A stretch of DNA of 64,000 nucleotides. Origin: Leucobacter chromiireducens subsp. solipictus (GTDB lineage: Bacteria > Actinomycetota > Actinomycetes > Actinomycetales > Microbacteriaceae). Positions within the stretch are counted from its first letter, which is position 1, and every line of letters begins with the position of its first letter. The stretch covers positions 62,001 through 126,000 of the forward strand of contig NZ_QYAC01000005.1 of the NCBI RefSeq assembly GCF_016758195.1. The letters are read 5' to 3'. The translations under genes were made by a program, and so were the position numbers. A model generated the notes under the pieces. The model searched no databases. It was not told where the DNA came from and saw nothing but the letters and a program-made list of their open reading frames with translations. Below are positions 19,229 through 27,911 of this stretch, one piece after another.

Positions 19229-19276
19229 GCACCGTCTCAAGCCCTCGGGTTCCCCCGTAAAGGCTTGAGACGGTGC
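19229..19276 (+). terminator. Hairpin terminator after the adhesin gene
   Basis: 15-bp perfect inverted repeat (19229-19243 with 19262-19276) with an 18-nt loop, 17 bp after the adhesin stop. Confidence 0.75.
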
Positions 19277-19410
19277 TCCGTGACTTGCAGCAGCCCAAAG
19301 ACCCGTCACGCAAGCCGAAGGGCACCGCCGTTTAGCGGAGCTTCTTAAGTGCTGGTTGTGGCGTCCAACGCCGCCGGGCTCATCCCCCCCTTGCGAGCCT
19401 AGGCGGCGTT

Positions 19411-19452
19411 TGTGTGCCCCGTATCGGACTAAGGTCCGATACGGGGCACACA
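19411..19452. terminator. Second strong hairpin, 19-bp arms
   Basis: Perfect 19-bp arms (19411-19429 with 19434-19452) and a TAAG loop, followed by CCTTTTGG. It could act on either strand. The stretch 19453-19861 shows no gene. Confidence 0.75.
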
Positions 19453-19861
19453 CCTTTTGGGGCAGTTGATGTCCTGTTAAAGCCTGAGCTGGGAGCCGGG
19501 CCGATGTTTGTTGCCGCGGTGGAACATCACGCTCCTACATAGCCGACGAGGTGAGCTTGATCTGTCTGCGCGATGCGAACCCGCATCCGATTCTCACCCC
19601 GAAGCTCATGAGAAGCCGGGCCTACCCAAGCACGGCTTGTCGGAGTCTGGCCTAACGATCGCCTCGACGGCAGATTAGCCAATTGGATGCGAGCCGGACC
19701 CCAAACGAGCGCCGACGCGAGCACATAGACGTGCAGAAGCGAGCGTCGAGCGACCAGGAGCGGGAAATGCTCATGGGTGATGAAACTCTTGCAATTTCAG
19801 ATGGATGAAAGTCGTTCTGTAGATCGGTCGCGGGCACGTAGCGGCGCGGGCATGATCGAGA

Positions 19862-19897
19862 CCCCTTGGGAAGCAGCCAACCCCTGGCTGCCAAGGG
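19862..19897 (+). promoter_or_regulatory. Nested inverted repeat before the second recombinase-like gene
   Basis: CCCTTG with CAAGGG encloses GCAGCC with GGCTGC, about 25 bp before the ATG at 19922. The nested layout resembles the one before the intact resolvase gene at 12424, although the sequence differs. Confidence 0.45.
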
Positions 19898-19921
19898 CAA
19901 ACGATTAAGGAACAGCAAGCT

Positions 19922-20557
19922 ATGGCACTCAAAGCCTCAAAACTTATGCCCCGCACCTATGCACCCGAACGCGAGCCCCGCGTGATCGGATACCTCCGCA
20001 TCCACGACAACGACACCGAACCAGAGGCCCAGGAAGCGCTCCTGGGAACCGTCGAGGCCCTATTCATCGACGCCACCTCAGGCATGAACGGCTCTCAACC
20101 ACAGCTCAACGCAATGCTGACTATCGCAAGGCGGGGCGACGTGATCAGAGTCGCCACTATCGACCGCCTCGGCACCACCCTCGCTGACGCAATCGACATG
20201 CTGACGCTCCTCACCGGTAAGGGGCTGGAAGTGCAGTTCGGTGACCAGAAGCTGATCTGCCAGCCAGTGACGCTTGAACGGTCAACGGCAGAGGAACGCG
20301 ACTGGCTCGTACTCAACCACATCCGCGCAGCTGACCGAGCCCTCCGCAACGCTGGGGCCGTCTGGCACAACCACTTCTTCAGTAATGGCGGAGACGAAGA
20401 TACGAAGCCTGCGCTGTCCATCGAGGACGTGGAACTTGCCGAGCGGCAGATCGAGGCACACATCCCCCGCAAGAAGATAGCGGAAGGCCTTGGGGTATCG
20501 CCCGCAACACTCTTCCTCGCAACCCACCGACACGGGGAGTATTCCAACTACCCCTGA
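19922..20557 (+). CDS. Serine-recombinase-like protein with His in place of the catalytic Ser
   Basis: 211 residues. After about 20 extra N-terminal residues the domain reads VIGYLRIHDNDTEPEAQ; His28 stands where the intact resolvase has Ser12. The arginine motif reads ATIDRLGTTLAD, so the second active-site Arg is also lost. The dimer helix region is shortened and altered, but the C-terminal helix-turn-helix remains (RKKIAEGLGVSPATLFLATH). AAGGA lies 10 nt before the ATG. It should still bind DNA but not cut it. With 3986-4603 this makes two inactive family members beside one active enzyme in the same element. Confidence 0.8.
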   Translation: MALKASKLMPRTYAPEREPRVIGYLRIHDNDTEPEAQEALLGTVEALFIDATSGMNGSQPQLNAMLTIARRGDVIRVATIDRLGTTLADAIDMLTLLTGKGLEVQFGDQKLICQPVTLERSTAEERDWLVLNHIRAADRALRNAGAVWHNHFFSNGGDEDTKPALSIEDVELAERQIEAHIPRKKIAEGLGVSPATLFLATHRHGEYSNYP

Positions 20558-20929
20558 GCGCTAATCCCCTCTCGGGCATAGGTCCGGCTGAGGCCGTCAA
20601 GACGGAGAGAGTTGTGTGCCTACGTGATCACTTTCAGGTGGGCGCGCAACCGCCGTCCAAGCACGGTGCTACCGCGAGCAGCGTCGGAAACGAGCAAACC
20701 GAATCAGTAAAGAAGGACACCAAGAAGAAGGTCCGAGCGGGAAGAAGTCGTGGGAGTAGCCCATCTTGCTCGTCATCCCGAAGGCAGTCATTGTGCTCAG
20801 CGTGTGAAGCGGTGCTTATTGTGACGCATGTGTCTGAGTCGCTTCTCGTAGGTGGCAGCCCGCACCACCCCGCACCGGGGCAGGTGCTAGCCGCCGCACC
20901 TATCAATGATTCAAGAAGGAGAATCACCA
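20558..20929. other. Non-coding gap before the excisionase gene
   Basis: About 370 bp. An open frame exists, but it runs through the excisionase gene in another frame and lacks a ribosome site. A short inverted repeat AGGTGC/GCACCT lies near 20882-20902, just before the excisionase ribosome site, and may be a regulatory site. Nothing else is seen. Confidence 0.4.
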
Positions 20930-21169
20930 ATGATTCCAAAGATGCAAGAACAGACACCTCCAGAAGTGGCGACGGTCGAGGTTGGCACCTACACCGAGAC
21001 CGAGACGGCAACGCGCATCGGCGTTGACCGCACGTCAGTGCGACGAGTCGCGCTCACTAAGCCCGACCACCCGATCGCTAGAGCGTGCCTCACGGTCACG
21101 GAGAACAAGCGGGTCTACTCGCGCGAACTCATAGACGCATACGTACGTGGGCAGGGGGCAGCCAAATGA
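20930..21169 (+). CDS. Excisionase-like small DNA-binding protein
   Basis: 79 residues from ATG 20930, with AAGGAG 9 nt upstream; an earlier in-frame start lacks such a site. The core YTETETATRIGVDRTSVRRVAL is a winged-helix/HTH_17-like recognition region, and the protein ends with SRELIDAYVRG, the usual wing and last helix. Its stop overlaps the integrase ATG (ATGA at 21166-21169). Small HTH proteins in this position usually act as recombination directionality factors, needed for excision. Confidence 0.75.
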   Translation: MIPKMQEQTPPEVATVEVGTYTETETATRIGVDRTSVRRVALTKPDHPIARACLTVTENKRVYSRELIDAYVRGQGAAK

Positions 21170-22227
21170 CCGTCAAGAAGCATGGGAACCGTTGGCGGGC
21201 GATGGTGCGCAAAAACGGCGAGTACCTCGGATCGAGGAAGTTTGATCTGAAGCGTGACGCGGAGGCATACGAGCGGAAGCTCTTGGAAGAATATGCTGAC
21301 GGTATCGATGTGCGTCAGGGCAGTCGTCAGGTATCTGAGTATGTGGCTGATTTTCATGAGTATCGGGAACTCATGAACCGAGTTTCTGAAGCAACACGGG
21401 AAACTGATAAGCATATGTTCAAACGAGTTCCGACATGGTTCCTGAGCCTCCGGGTGAAAGACGTGAAGACTCATCATGTTGAGAAGGCGTTAGCCGAGGA
21501 CGCGCGAGAGCACGAGCGAAAAGAAGGAAGCATTATCCGGTATCGGACGACTCTCTCTGCGTTCTTTACCTACTTGATGAACACGCGGCAGATCATCACA
21601 CGGAACCCTGCACGAGCCGCGGCGATCCCTGGCACGCAACTGTCACCAGAGAAAATCCCGTGGCTGGGCACTGAGATCGATGAGCGCTTCCTCATTTGGA
21701 AGGAAAAGGACAGAGGGATGGCTGAGATCGCGTTGGTGATCTACTTCCTCGCACTGCGCTGGGGAGAGGCTCGCGCGATGGAAGTCGGTGATGTGATGCT
21801 TGATGGTAAGCCGCGCGTGCTCGTTCAGCGGTCTCTGTCAGAAGGGAAGACTGTTCCGAAGAGCACGAAGACGAAAAAGGTTCGTTGGGTTCCGATCTCT
21901 AACGTGATTCTGCCGACCTTGCAGCGGATGGTGGAAGGCCGAGGAAAACGAGAACGACTTTTTCCTGAGCTAACCCGCACACGTTTCAAGTGGCGGCTGC
22001 GCTGGGACGAGACCGGGCAGGGGAAGAATCTCCACTCGCTGAGGCATGGAGGTATTACTGCGTGGGCAGAAGCCGGGCTGCCAGTGCCGCTCATGCAGAA
22101 GTGGGCTGGACATGCTCGGGTTGAGACCACGATGAAGTATGTGCACTTGGTGGGTGATCAGGCGAGCGCTGCGGGTGTAGCAATGATCAACGCCCATAAC
22201 CAACGCCTTGGAATCACAGCCAAATAG
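21166..22227 (+). CDS. Tyrosine recombinase/integrase of element 1
   Basis: 353 residues. An N-terminal arm-binding domain (KHGNRWRAMVRKNGEYLGSR) and a core-binding SAM-like domain precede the catalytic domain. Its residues are visible: Arg198 (ALRWGEARAME), His290 and Arg293 (HSLRHGG), His316 and the nucleophile Tyr325 in ETTMKYVHL. The first four fit the R-H-R-H/W pattern. It is translationally coupled to the excisionase-like gene. It should act on the 49-bp tRNA-Thr core. It lies 2.2 kb from the right end of element 1 and is the only full-length tyrosine recombinase in the island, so it may also serve element 2. Confidence 0.95.
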   Translation: MTVKKHGNRWRAMVRKNGEYLGSRKFDLKRDAEAYERKLLEEYADGIDVRQGSRQVSEYVADFHEYRELMNRVSEATRETDKHMFKRVPTWFLSLRVKDVKTHHVEKALAEDAREHERKEGSIIRYRTTLSAFFTYLMNTRQIITRNPARAAAIPGTQLSPEKIPWLGTEIDERFLIWKEKDRGMAEIALVIYFLALRWGEARAMEVGDVMLDGKPRVLVQRSLSEGKTVPKSTKTKKVRWVPISNVILPTLQRMVEGRGKRERLFPELTRTRFKWRLRWDETGQGKNLHSLRHGGITAWAEAGLPVPLMQKWAGHARVETTMKYVHLVGDQASAAGVAMINAHNQRLGITAK

Positions 22228-22287
22228 GTAATTGGGTCTGGTGCGGGCTGAGAAGACTGGTCGTCTTGGTCCGCATCAGGCCCGCTG

Positions 22288-23223
22288 ATGCGGAGCTACT
22301 CTTATTTTGTGAGCAATCAACATCCGAAGAAGCATCACTTTGTTCCCCAGCTTTTGCTTAACAACTTTGCCTCCGACGAACAACTATGGGTGATGCCAAT
22401 CGAGCAGGAGAGAAGTCTTCCATACAAGGCATCGGTCAAGAACGTTGGCCATGTCAATGGTGGACATCGCATGATCAAGGCCGATGGCACTGAAGATTGG
22501 ACGACGCTCGAAGCATCTATGAACAAGTTAGAGACCGCCGCAAGCTTAGCGATCAAACAGCTTCATGAGGACAAAAGCATTTCCTTGGTTTCGCGTGAAT
22601 TGAAAGAGCCCATCGCTTGGCTAGCTGCGCTCCAGAGGGCAAGGAGCAGGACATTCCTTGGCTCGGTGGCCCACGTCCTGGGGGACGCGCCCAACGAAGA
22701 GGAACTCAAAGGTACTCAGTTCGAGCTGCAGACCACCCTTCTTCGAACGGGACTGTGGAACCTTTTGGGTAAGTGGGCGGTTCAGGATAATGATTCGGTT
22801 TCCGTAGCAGAAAGTTATGAACCATTCGTCCACTACCTATTGTCGCTGCGATGGGACGTGATGCGCTTCGAACAGCCCGAACTTGTTGTCTCAGATGCGT
22901 TTGCTGCTCAGTATGGTGTCAGCGCTCTCGGCAAGCCCCCCAGCCCGTCGGAAGTTTGGGGAGCAAAATTTGGAGTCAACGTCCCGTTCTCGCGCGCGGA
23001 GGGATTCACGATAGCTTTATCCCCGAGGATGGCGCTTCATATTCACCATCGGAATGAACGCTGGGGTGGTGATCCAAATACTGTAAACATGCACACTGTC
23101 CTTAACGCGAGGTCCTTCATCGCGTTCCCTGGTGATGCGAATCCTAAGGAAGTCCTTGTCCCTCTCCTGGACTGGGTTTTCGAAGCGAGGGGATTGCGTT
23201 CCTGTATTCCTCCTTCTTTGTGA
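22288..23223 (+). CDS. DUF4238 family protein
   Basis: 311 residues (304 if GTG 22309 is used; neither has a strong ribosome site). The N-terminal signature KKHHFVPQLLLNNFASDEQ, then SVKNVGHVNGG and DGTEDWTTLEASMNKLE, identify DUF4238, a family of unknown biochemistry found in mobile and defence-rich regions. The conserved HHFVPQ and acidic residues suggest a possible enzyme. The gene sits between the integrase and the right end of element 1, the usual cargo position. Composition is less GC-rich than the chromosome. Confidence 0.8.
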   Translation: MRSYSYFVSNQHPKKHHFVPQLLLNNFASDEQLWVMPIEQERSLPYKASVKNVGHVNGGHRMIKADGTEDWTTLEASMNKLETAASLAIKQLHEDKSISLVSRELKEPIAWLAALQRARSRTFLGSVAHVLGDAPNEEELKGTQFELQTTLLRTGLWNLLGKWAVQDNDSVSVAESYEPFVHYLLSLRWDVMRFEQPELVVSDAFAAQYGVSALGKPPSPSEVWGAKFGVNVPFSRAEGFTIALSPRMALHIHHRNERWGGDPNTVNMHTVLNARSFIAFPGDANPKEVLVPLLDWVFEARGLRSCIPPSL

Positions 23224-23457
23224 AGGAGGACCGTTGTTGATTTTCTAAGTGTGCTGAACGCGGCTACTGCGTGGAATTAGCGGCTTAAGGTCGTTCCGAA
23301 GTGAGCAGTTGGATCTGACGCTTGTTCGCGTAGTAAGCCGGGTTGGCATCTCACCTTGCATCACGCCCGAACGAACGATAGAAGCAGTAGTTAGGTGAAT
23401 TGATCTTCTGCGCATGTAGCAGCCTCAAGAGAACATGATTCCCTGTTGAAGGACGAT

Positions 23458-24099
23458 TTAAGTCGTCTGATCGCCGCGTATCGATGCGTGCGCGAAATCT
23501 TGAACGGCCATCGCAGCTCGCACGGAGTACTCCAGAATCTGGCTCGACATCGGACTTCCGCCATTGTTCCGCTGTGTCGCTGTCGTCAGCATCCAGGTGA
23601 TGCTGGGGTCCATCGTGGCGGACTTCTTGTCGGCGTGGTGGGCCGCCACGGCATTACGGATCAGAGATAGCGCCTTCATGAAGTCAGCGTCCTGACGAAT
23701 GGGGCGGAGATCCTCGCGGAACTGTCGGGCAGCAGCCTTATGGAGTTCTGGGTCAGCCTTGGACGCGCTGCCGGGTCTACTCATCTCGCGGATAGCCTCA
23801 CTGATTGCAAGAGGCGCGCGTTCTAGTACTTCGTAAAGGTGTAGCGCGAGATATTTCTCCCAGACGTACCGGTCCTCAGGGGATTCCAGAAGACGATATA
23901 CCAGCGCCTTCGTTTCGTAGTCGATGAGTGCCAGGTAGAAGACAAGCTCGACGCCCGGACGGTGTGACTCCCAGTCAGGGCGCTTCTTCGCGCTGACGAT
24001 AAAGTAGGCCGTTTGCTCGACGGTCTCACGAGCTTTTGATGCTCCCTCGGCGAAACGCCTTGCGTCCCAAATCTCTGAATCCTGTTTCCTAGTTGCCAT
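23458..24099 (-). CDS. Helical protein of unknown function with HEPN-like RNxxxxH motif
   Basis: 213 residues, almost wholly helical. Near residue 150 it has LIRNAVAAHHADKKSA, which resembles the R-x(4-6)-H motif of HEPN nucleases; this is a visual resemblance only. No ribosome site is visible before the ATG at 24099. It is the last gene of element 1, opposite in strand to the DUF4238 gene. If HEPN-like, it could be an RNase or abortive-infection protein. Otherwise unknown. Confidence 0.6.
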   Translation of the reverse strand: MATRKQDSEIWDARRFAEGASKARETVEQTAYFIVSAKKRPDWESHRPGVELVFYLALIDYETKALVYRLLESPEDRYVWEKYLALHLYEVLERAPLAISEAIREMSRPGSASKADPELHKAAARQFREDLRPIRQDADFMKALSLIRNAVAAHHADKKSATMDPSITWMLTTATQRNNGGSPMSSQILEYSVRAAMAVQDFAHASIRGDQTT

Positions 24100-24402
24100 A
24101 CGGAGAGCTTAGGAGGCGCATCCGACATTTCAGTCCGGTTCTTTGAGCGTACTTGTGTGGCTTGTTGTGTAGCCAGCGATCAAGAACGAAGCGAGGCTTG
24201 GGCTGGCTTCTTCTAAATCCGGCCTCAGCGTTTGATGGCGTTAATCCGGCTAGGCCGTTGCCGTCCGTGTCAGGGGTGCACGGCGTGCGTTCAGGGGCCT
24301 ATTCTGTGCCGGATGGACACGGCATGGACACCTCTCCTGGGTATCGATTCGTTGATGCGACCCACTGGCTATGGGGAGCAGCTAAAACTACTAATGAGTC
24401 AT

Positions 24403-24416
24403 GTGCAAAATGTGCA
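24403..24416. repeat. Right-end 14-mer of element 1
   Basis: GTGCAAAATGTGCA ends 40 bp before att core B. The same 14-mer stands 40 bp before core C at 32355-32368. It is a likely integrase arm or accessory site. The rest of 24100-24456 shows no gene. Confidence 0.65.
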
Positions 24417-24456
24417 GACCACAGTAAAGCAAAATGCCTGATGAGAGATAAGACAA

Positions 24457-24505
24457 CTTCCATGGTAAAGAAGGGGTCGCCAGTTCAATCCTGGCTCGGG
24501 GCTCT
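24457..24505. repeat. att core copy B (junction of elements 1 and 2), tRNA-Thr fragment
   Basis: Repeats the 3' portion of tRNA-Thr from the anticodon stem onward, with one change (A24469 where copies A and C have G) that breaks an anticodon-stem pair. The 5' half of the tRNA is absent, so it is not a working tRNA gene. Confidence 0.88.
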
Positions 24506-24531
24506 GACTCTGCTTGGTTCGCCAAGAGTTT

Positions 24532-24605
24532 GGCTGAGTAGCTCAGCTGGTTAGAGCGCACGACTCATAATCGTGAGGTCGCGGGATCGAGCCCCGCCTC
24601 AGCTA
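24532..24605 (+). tRNA. tRNA-Met (CAT), copy B, carried by element 2
   Basis: Identical over 74 nt to 3588-3661 and 32491-32564. It is preceded by the tRNA-Thr fragment rather than a full tRNA-Thr, so its promoter is unclear while the elements remain in tandem. Confidence 0.95.
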
Positions 24606-24616
24606 CCAGAGTCACA

Positions 24617-24645
24617 CAAAACCCCTGCTGATGGTGGGGGTTTTG
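24617..24645 (+). terminator. Terminator after tRNA-Met copy B
   Basis: CAAAACCCC with GGGGTTTTG, ending in a T run, 12 nt after the tRNA. Its sequence differs from the terminators of the other two copies. Confidence 0.85.
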
Positions 24646-24765
24646 TTGTAGATGGAAGATGCTGATGGGGGCTCCGGCAGCGTTGATACAGGCTCACTGA
24701 TGGTGCTCTATCAGCCTTGTTTCCCTGATTCTAGGCCGACGGCCAGCACTGTCGCTGTTGTGTCG

Positions 24766-24806
24766 CGTGCCTCAAATGCTGCCCAAAATCCAGTGTGTGC
24801 ACATTT
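24766..24806. repeat. 41-bp left-end repeat, element 2
   Basis: Identical to 3839-3879 in element 1, at a similar distance from its att core (about 310 bp). It is followed by CATGTACAC rather than TTTGCACAC, so the second half-site is altered. Confidence 0.65.
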
Positions 24807-25001
24807 CATGTACACGCTTGGTGCGTGTGGCAAACTTGTTTACTGCATCCCAATGTTCAGCCTGGGGTGTCGACGTCACATTCGGGCCACTCGATAAGAT
24901 GACAATTGGTAATCCATGCGCATAGGGAAGCCTGTGTCGCCAGATATTCAGCTGTGCCCTGACTCAAATTTAGGATGGGCTTGGTTCATTCGGAGGTTTG
25001 A

Positions 25002-26252
25002 GTGGCTCGTCGTAGGGGATTCTTGGCGGAAATGCAGCATCAGGCCCGGCTTGCTGAGCAAAGGCAGCGTGCGGCTGCGAGGCAGCAGCTTGCCGCTGCA
25101 AGGCGCGCCGAGCAGGCTCAGAAAGCTGCGGAACGGGCTCAAGCAGCGGCTGCCCGCGCGGCTGAAGCGGATAGAAAGCGACTCGAACGTGAGGCGCTTG
25201 CCGCTCACGTTGCCGCGATGCAGGCAGAAGTTGAGTCGTTGAACCTCGGACTGGCTGAGCATTATGCAGAGCTTGATGGACTTCTTGAAGCAACACTTGG
25301 TGTCGATGATTTCGTGGACCTTGAAACGCTGCGGGTGGTAGCGGAGCATCCACCATTTCCTGCTGAACAGTTGAGGCGACCGACTCCTTCGCCTACCCCG
25401 ATTGCTGATCCACCCCTGCCTGTACGCGGTGAAGTGCCAGCTCCGACAGGGTTCTTCGGTAAGAAAAAGAAGCTCGAAGCGGCACAGGCAGCCGTGGAGC
25501 AACAGTATGCGACTGACTACTATGCCTGGCAAGCCGCTACGGAAGCGTTGCCTGGTCGCCGGGCAGCACAAGCTACCAAGTACGATGAGGCCGAGCGGGC
25601 CAGACTTGTGTCGCTGGAAGAAGCCGAGCAGCGTTACGCGTCTGAGTGCGAAGCGCGCGAGCGAGATGCGGCCGAACAAAACGAGGAGCTTGACCAGCTC
25701 ATCGCAGGTCTTGGGTATGGGACCGTCGATGCTGTCCAAGAATACGTGAGCATTGTGCTCATGAACTCGGTGTATCCCGAGCACTTCCCGGTGAAGCACG
25801 AGTCGAGTTTTGACCCGACAGCGGCGGAGCTTACGCTGCGACTCACAATTCCGGGGCCTGAGGCTGTCCCAAAGACCAAAGCGTTTAAGTACACGAAGTC
25901 GACGGATCAGATCACTGAAACGCAGCTCTCGCAAAAGGATATGAAAGATCGATACGCCGGTATCGTGCACCAGGTCGCCTTAAGGAGCCTCCACGAAGTC
26001 TTTGAGGCAGATCGTCGCGAAATTGTGCGTAGTATCTCCCTGGAACTGGGGGCGAAGACGATCAGCCCAGCGACTGGACGAGAAACATATGTTCCATTCG
26101 TTGCTGTTGCAGTAGAGCGAAGCGCCTTTGCTGGTTTGGATCTTTCTTCTGTAGTTCCCTCGGCAACGCTCGATCACCTTGGAGCTACGGTTTCTAAAAA
26201 CCCGATGGGTCTTGTAGAAATTGATTCTTCTGGTATTAAGCGAGTGTCGTAG
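25002..26252 (+). CDS. Coiled-coil protein, partner of the GIY-YIG protein
   Basis: 416 residues from GTG 25002, with GGAGG 7 nt before it. The first 90 residues are an Ala/Gln/Arg-rich coiled coil, followed by a Pro-rich hinge (PTPSPTPIADPPLPVRG), a second charged coil, and a globular C-terminal half with VYPEHFPVKHESSFDP and RSLHEVFEADRRE. From memory this half resembles the non-catalytic part of actinobacterial Mrr-type restriction proteins, but no nuclease motif is present; that link is weak. The next gene begins 3 nt after the stop, so they form an operon and perhaps a complex. Confidence 0.7.
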   Translation: MARRRGFLAEMQHQARLAEQRQRAAARQQLAAARRAEQAQKAAERAQAAAARAAEADRKRLEREALAAHVAAMQAEVESLNLGLAEHYAELDGLLEATLGVDDFVDLETLRVVAEHPPFPAEQLRRPTPSPTPIADPPLPVRGEVPAPTGFFGKKKKLEAAQAAVEQQYATDYYAWQAATEALPGRRAAQATKYDEAERARLVSLEEAEQRYASECEARERDAAEQNEELDQLIAGLGYGTVDAVQEYVSIVLMNSVYPEHFPVKHESSFDPTAAELTLRLTIPGPEAVPKTKAFKYTKSTDQITETQLSQKDMKDRYAGIVHQVALRSLHEVFEADRREIVRSISLELGAKTISPATGRETYVPFVAVAVERSAFAGLDLSSVVPSATLDHLGATVSKNPMGLVEIDSSGIKRVS

Positions 26253-26255
26253 ACA

Positions 26256-27581
26256 ATGAGCGTTGTATTCAATCCACCACCGGGCTGGCCTAAGCCCCCG
26301 GCAGGATGGCAACCGCCCGCGGGGTGGACCCCAGACTCAAACTGGCCGGAACCGCCTGCAGGGTGGCAACTCTGGGTATCTGATGACGGGACACCTGCCG
26401 TAAATACAACTGGGGATGCCGAGAACGAGGCAGCTAAGGCAGCTAAGACCAGCACTCCCGGGACTAGCGAAAATGCAAGAGTCGAGTTTCTTGAAGCAGA
26501 GAACGCTGAGCTGAGACTTCGACTTGAGGAATCATCAGGGCATGGGCTTATCGAATTGGATGACGCACGTGTCCTTCAGGACGTAGGAATCTATCGCTAT
26601 CACCATCCACTTGAGTCGGCGGCAGCATACAAAGAACGCCTGAAATCTCTTGAATCAGACATTGCCGACTTGGTGCGAAGCGGTCGGGCTATTGCAAAGT
26701 CTGAGTTGTTCACATTGAACAACTCCCTCGCCCAAGGGCGACGGATGACCGCTGACCTTGGCAAGTTGATGCTTCGTGCCTATAACGCTGAAGCAGACAA
26801 TGTGATCCGCTCGCTCCGGGCGGGAAACATAGAGACTGCGAAGCGGCGTCTTGAAGCTTCACGTTCGGCGATTGCAAAACTTGGCGCTCTCATGGAAATG
26901 CGGATCGACGAGGCTTTCCACCAGCTTCGCATAGCCGAAATTGAGCTTACGGCTGATTGGCTGATGAAGAAGCAAGAAGAGCGTGAAGAGGCCAAGGAAG
27001 AACGAGCGCGGCTTCGGGAGGAAGCCCGAGTGCAACGCGAACTTGAAGAAGAACGCGCTCGGTTGGATAAGGAACGAACCCACCTTACAAATACCCTTGC
27101 AGCGCTCCGGTTGCAAGGTCGAGAAGACTCAGATCTGATCGCGCGGCTTGCAGCTGTAGATCAAGCCATCGAGCAGAACGATTATCGTGCAGCTAACATT
27201 CGGGCGGGTTACATTTATGTAATTTCGAACGAGGGAGCCTTTGGCTCGGGCGTGGTCAAGATTGGACTAACCCGGCGTCTTCAGCCTTTGGAACGTATCT
27301 CTGAACTCAGCGGTGCTTCCGTGCCATTCAGATTTGACGTACATGCGCTCTTCTTCTCAGAGGATGCCGTGACGCTGGAAAATGACTTGCACAAGAATTT
27401 CGCCACGCGGGCGCTTAACCAGGCAAATTCGCGGAAGGAATTCTTCTTTGCCACACCTAGCGAAGTACGAGAAGTTTTGCTGCAACGAGTTGGAAATATT
27501 CTCGAGTTCACGGAAGAGGCGGAAGCTACTGAATACAGGCAATCAGTCGGCTCCTGGCCTCACCAGATGCGTGCAACCTGA
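26256..27581 (+). CDS. DUF4041 plus T5orf172 (GIY-YIG-like) nuclease-type protein
   Basis: 441 residues. The N-terminus has four copies of a PxGW-type unit (PPPGWPKPPAGWQPPAGW, then EPPAGWQLW), like shortened DUF2510 motifs. A DUF4041 region follows (LDDARVLQDVGIYRYHHPLE), then a long charged coiled coil. The C-terminal T5orf172 domain reads GYIYVISNEGAFGSGVVKIG and ends near FFFATPSEVREVL, a GIY-YIG-like nuclease fold also found in phages. With the coiled-coil partner upstream it looks like a two-gene module, possibly antiphage. Activity is inferred from family only. Confidence 0.82.
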   Translation: MSVVFNPPPGWPKPPAGWQPPAGWTPDSNWPEPPAGWQLWVSDDGTPAVNTTGDAENEAAKAAKTSTPGTSENARVEFLEAENAELRLRLEESSGHGLIELDDARVLQDVGIYRYHHPLESAAAYKERLKSLESDIADLVRSGRAIAKSELFTLNNSLAQGRRMTADLGKLMLRAYNAEADNVIRSLRAGNIETAKRRLEASRSAIAKLGALMEMRIDEAFHQLRIAEIELTADWLMKKQEEREEAKEERARLREEARVQRELEEERARLDKERTHLTNTLAALRLQGREDSDLIARLAAVDQAIEQNDYRAANIRAGYIYVISNEGAFGSGVVKIGLTRRLQPLERISELSGASVPFRFDVHALFFSEDAVTLENDLHKNFATRALNQANSRKEFFFATPSEVREVLLQRVGNILEFTEEAEATEYRQSVGSWPHQMRAT

Positions 27582-27790
27582 TGAGCATGACGTGCTCCAA
27601 GCAACTGGTGCTCGAACGTCTTTGGCCGCGCCTGAGTTCCGGGCTTCGTCGCTGAGAAGTGTCTTGTAAGCAACCTCTGCGCTTATACTCATGCTTTCGA
27701 TGGTGTAAGGCTGCGAAGTGCGAGCAGTGAGAGTGGTTTCCTCATTGGCGGAACGATGCCGCTCATCGATGAAACGGAAGGCGGGTCATC

Positions 27791-27842
27791 ATGGCTCACC
27801 AGGTTATGGATATAGGGTCTGACGCACCTTTAGGTGACATTC
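27791..27842 (+). pseudogene. 5' stub of the recombinase-like gene, next to the IS
   Basis: The leader (about 27743-27790, including GCTCATCGATGA and GAAGGCGGGTCATC) and the first codons match the region before and at the start of the element 1 gene at 3986. A one-base deletion shifts the frame after MAHQ, and similarity ends within about 25 bp. The IS begins at 27843 and the rest of the gene is not found on the other side, so it was lost. Confidence 0.75.
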
Positions 27843-27911
27843 TGACCTGACCTACAGTTTGGTTTCCACTCGGGGTAGCTAGTCGATGGCCTTCATGAAA
27901 GGCTCACCAGC

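Noticed and set aside
20614-21027. 137-residue open frame before the integrase genes
   Set aside because: Ser/Arg-rich, overlaps the excisionase-like gene in another frame, which has the better start site.
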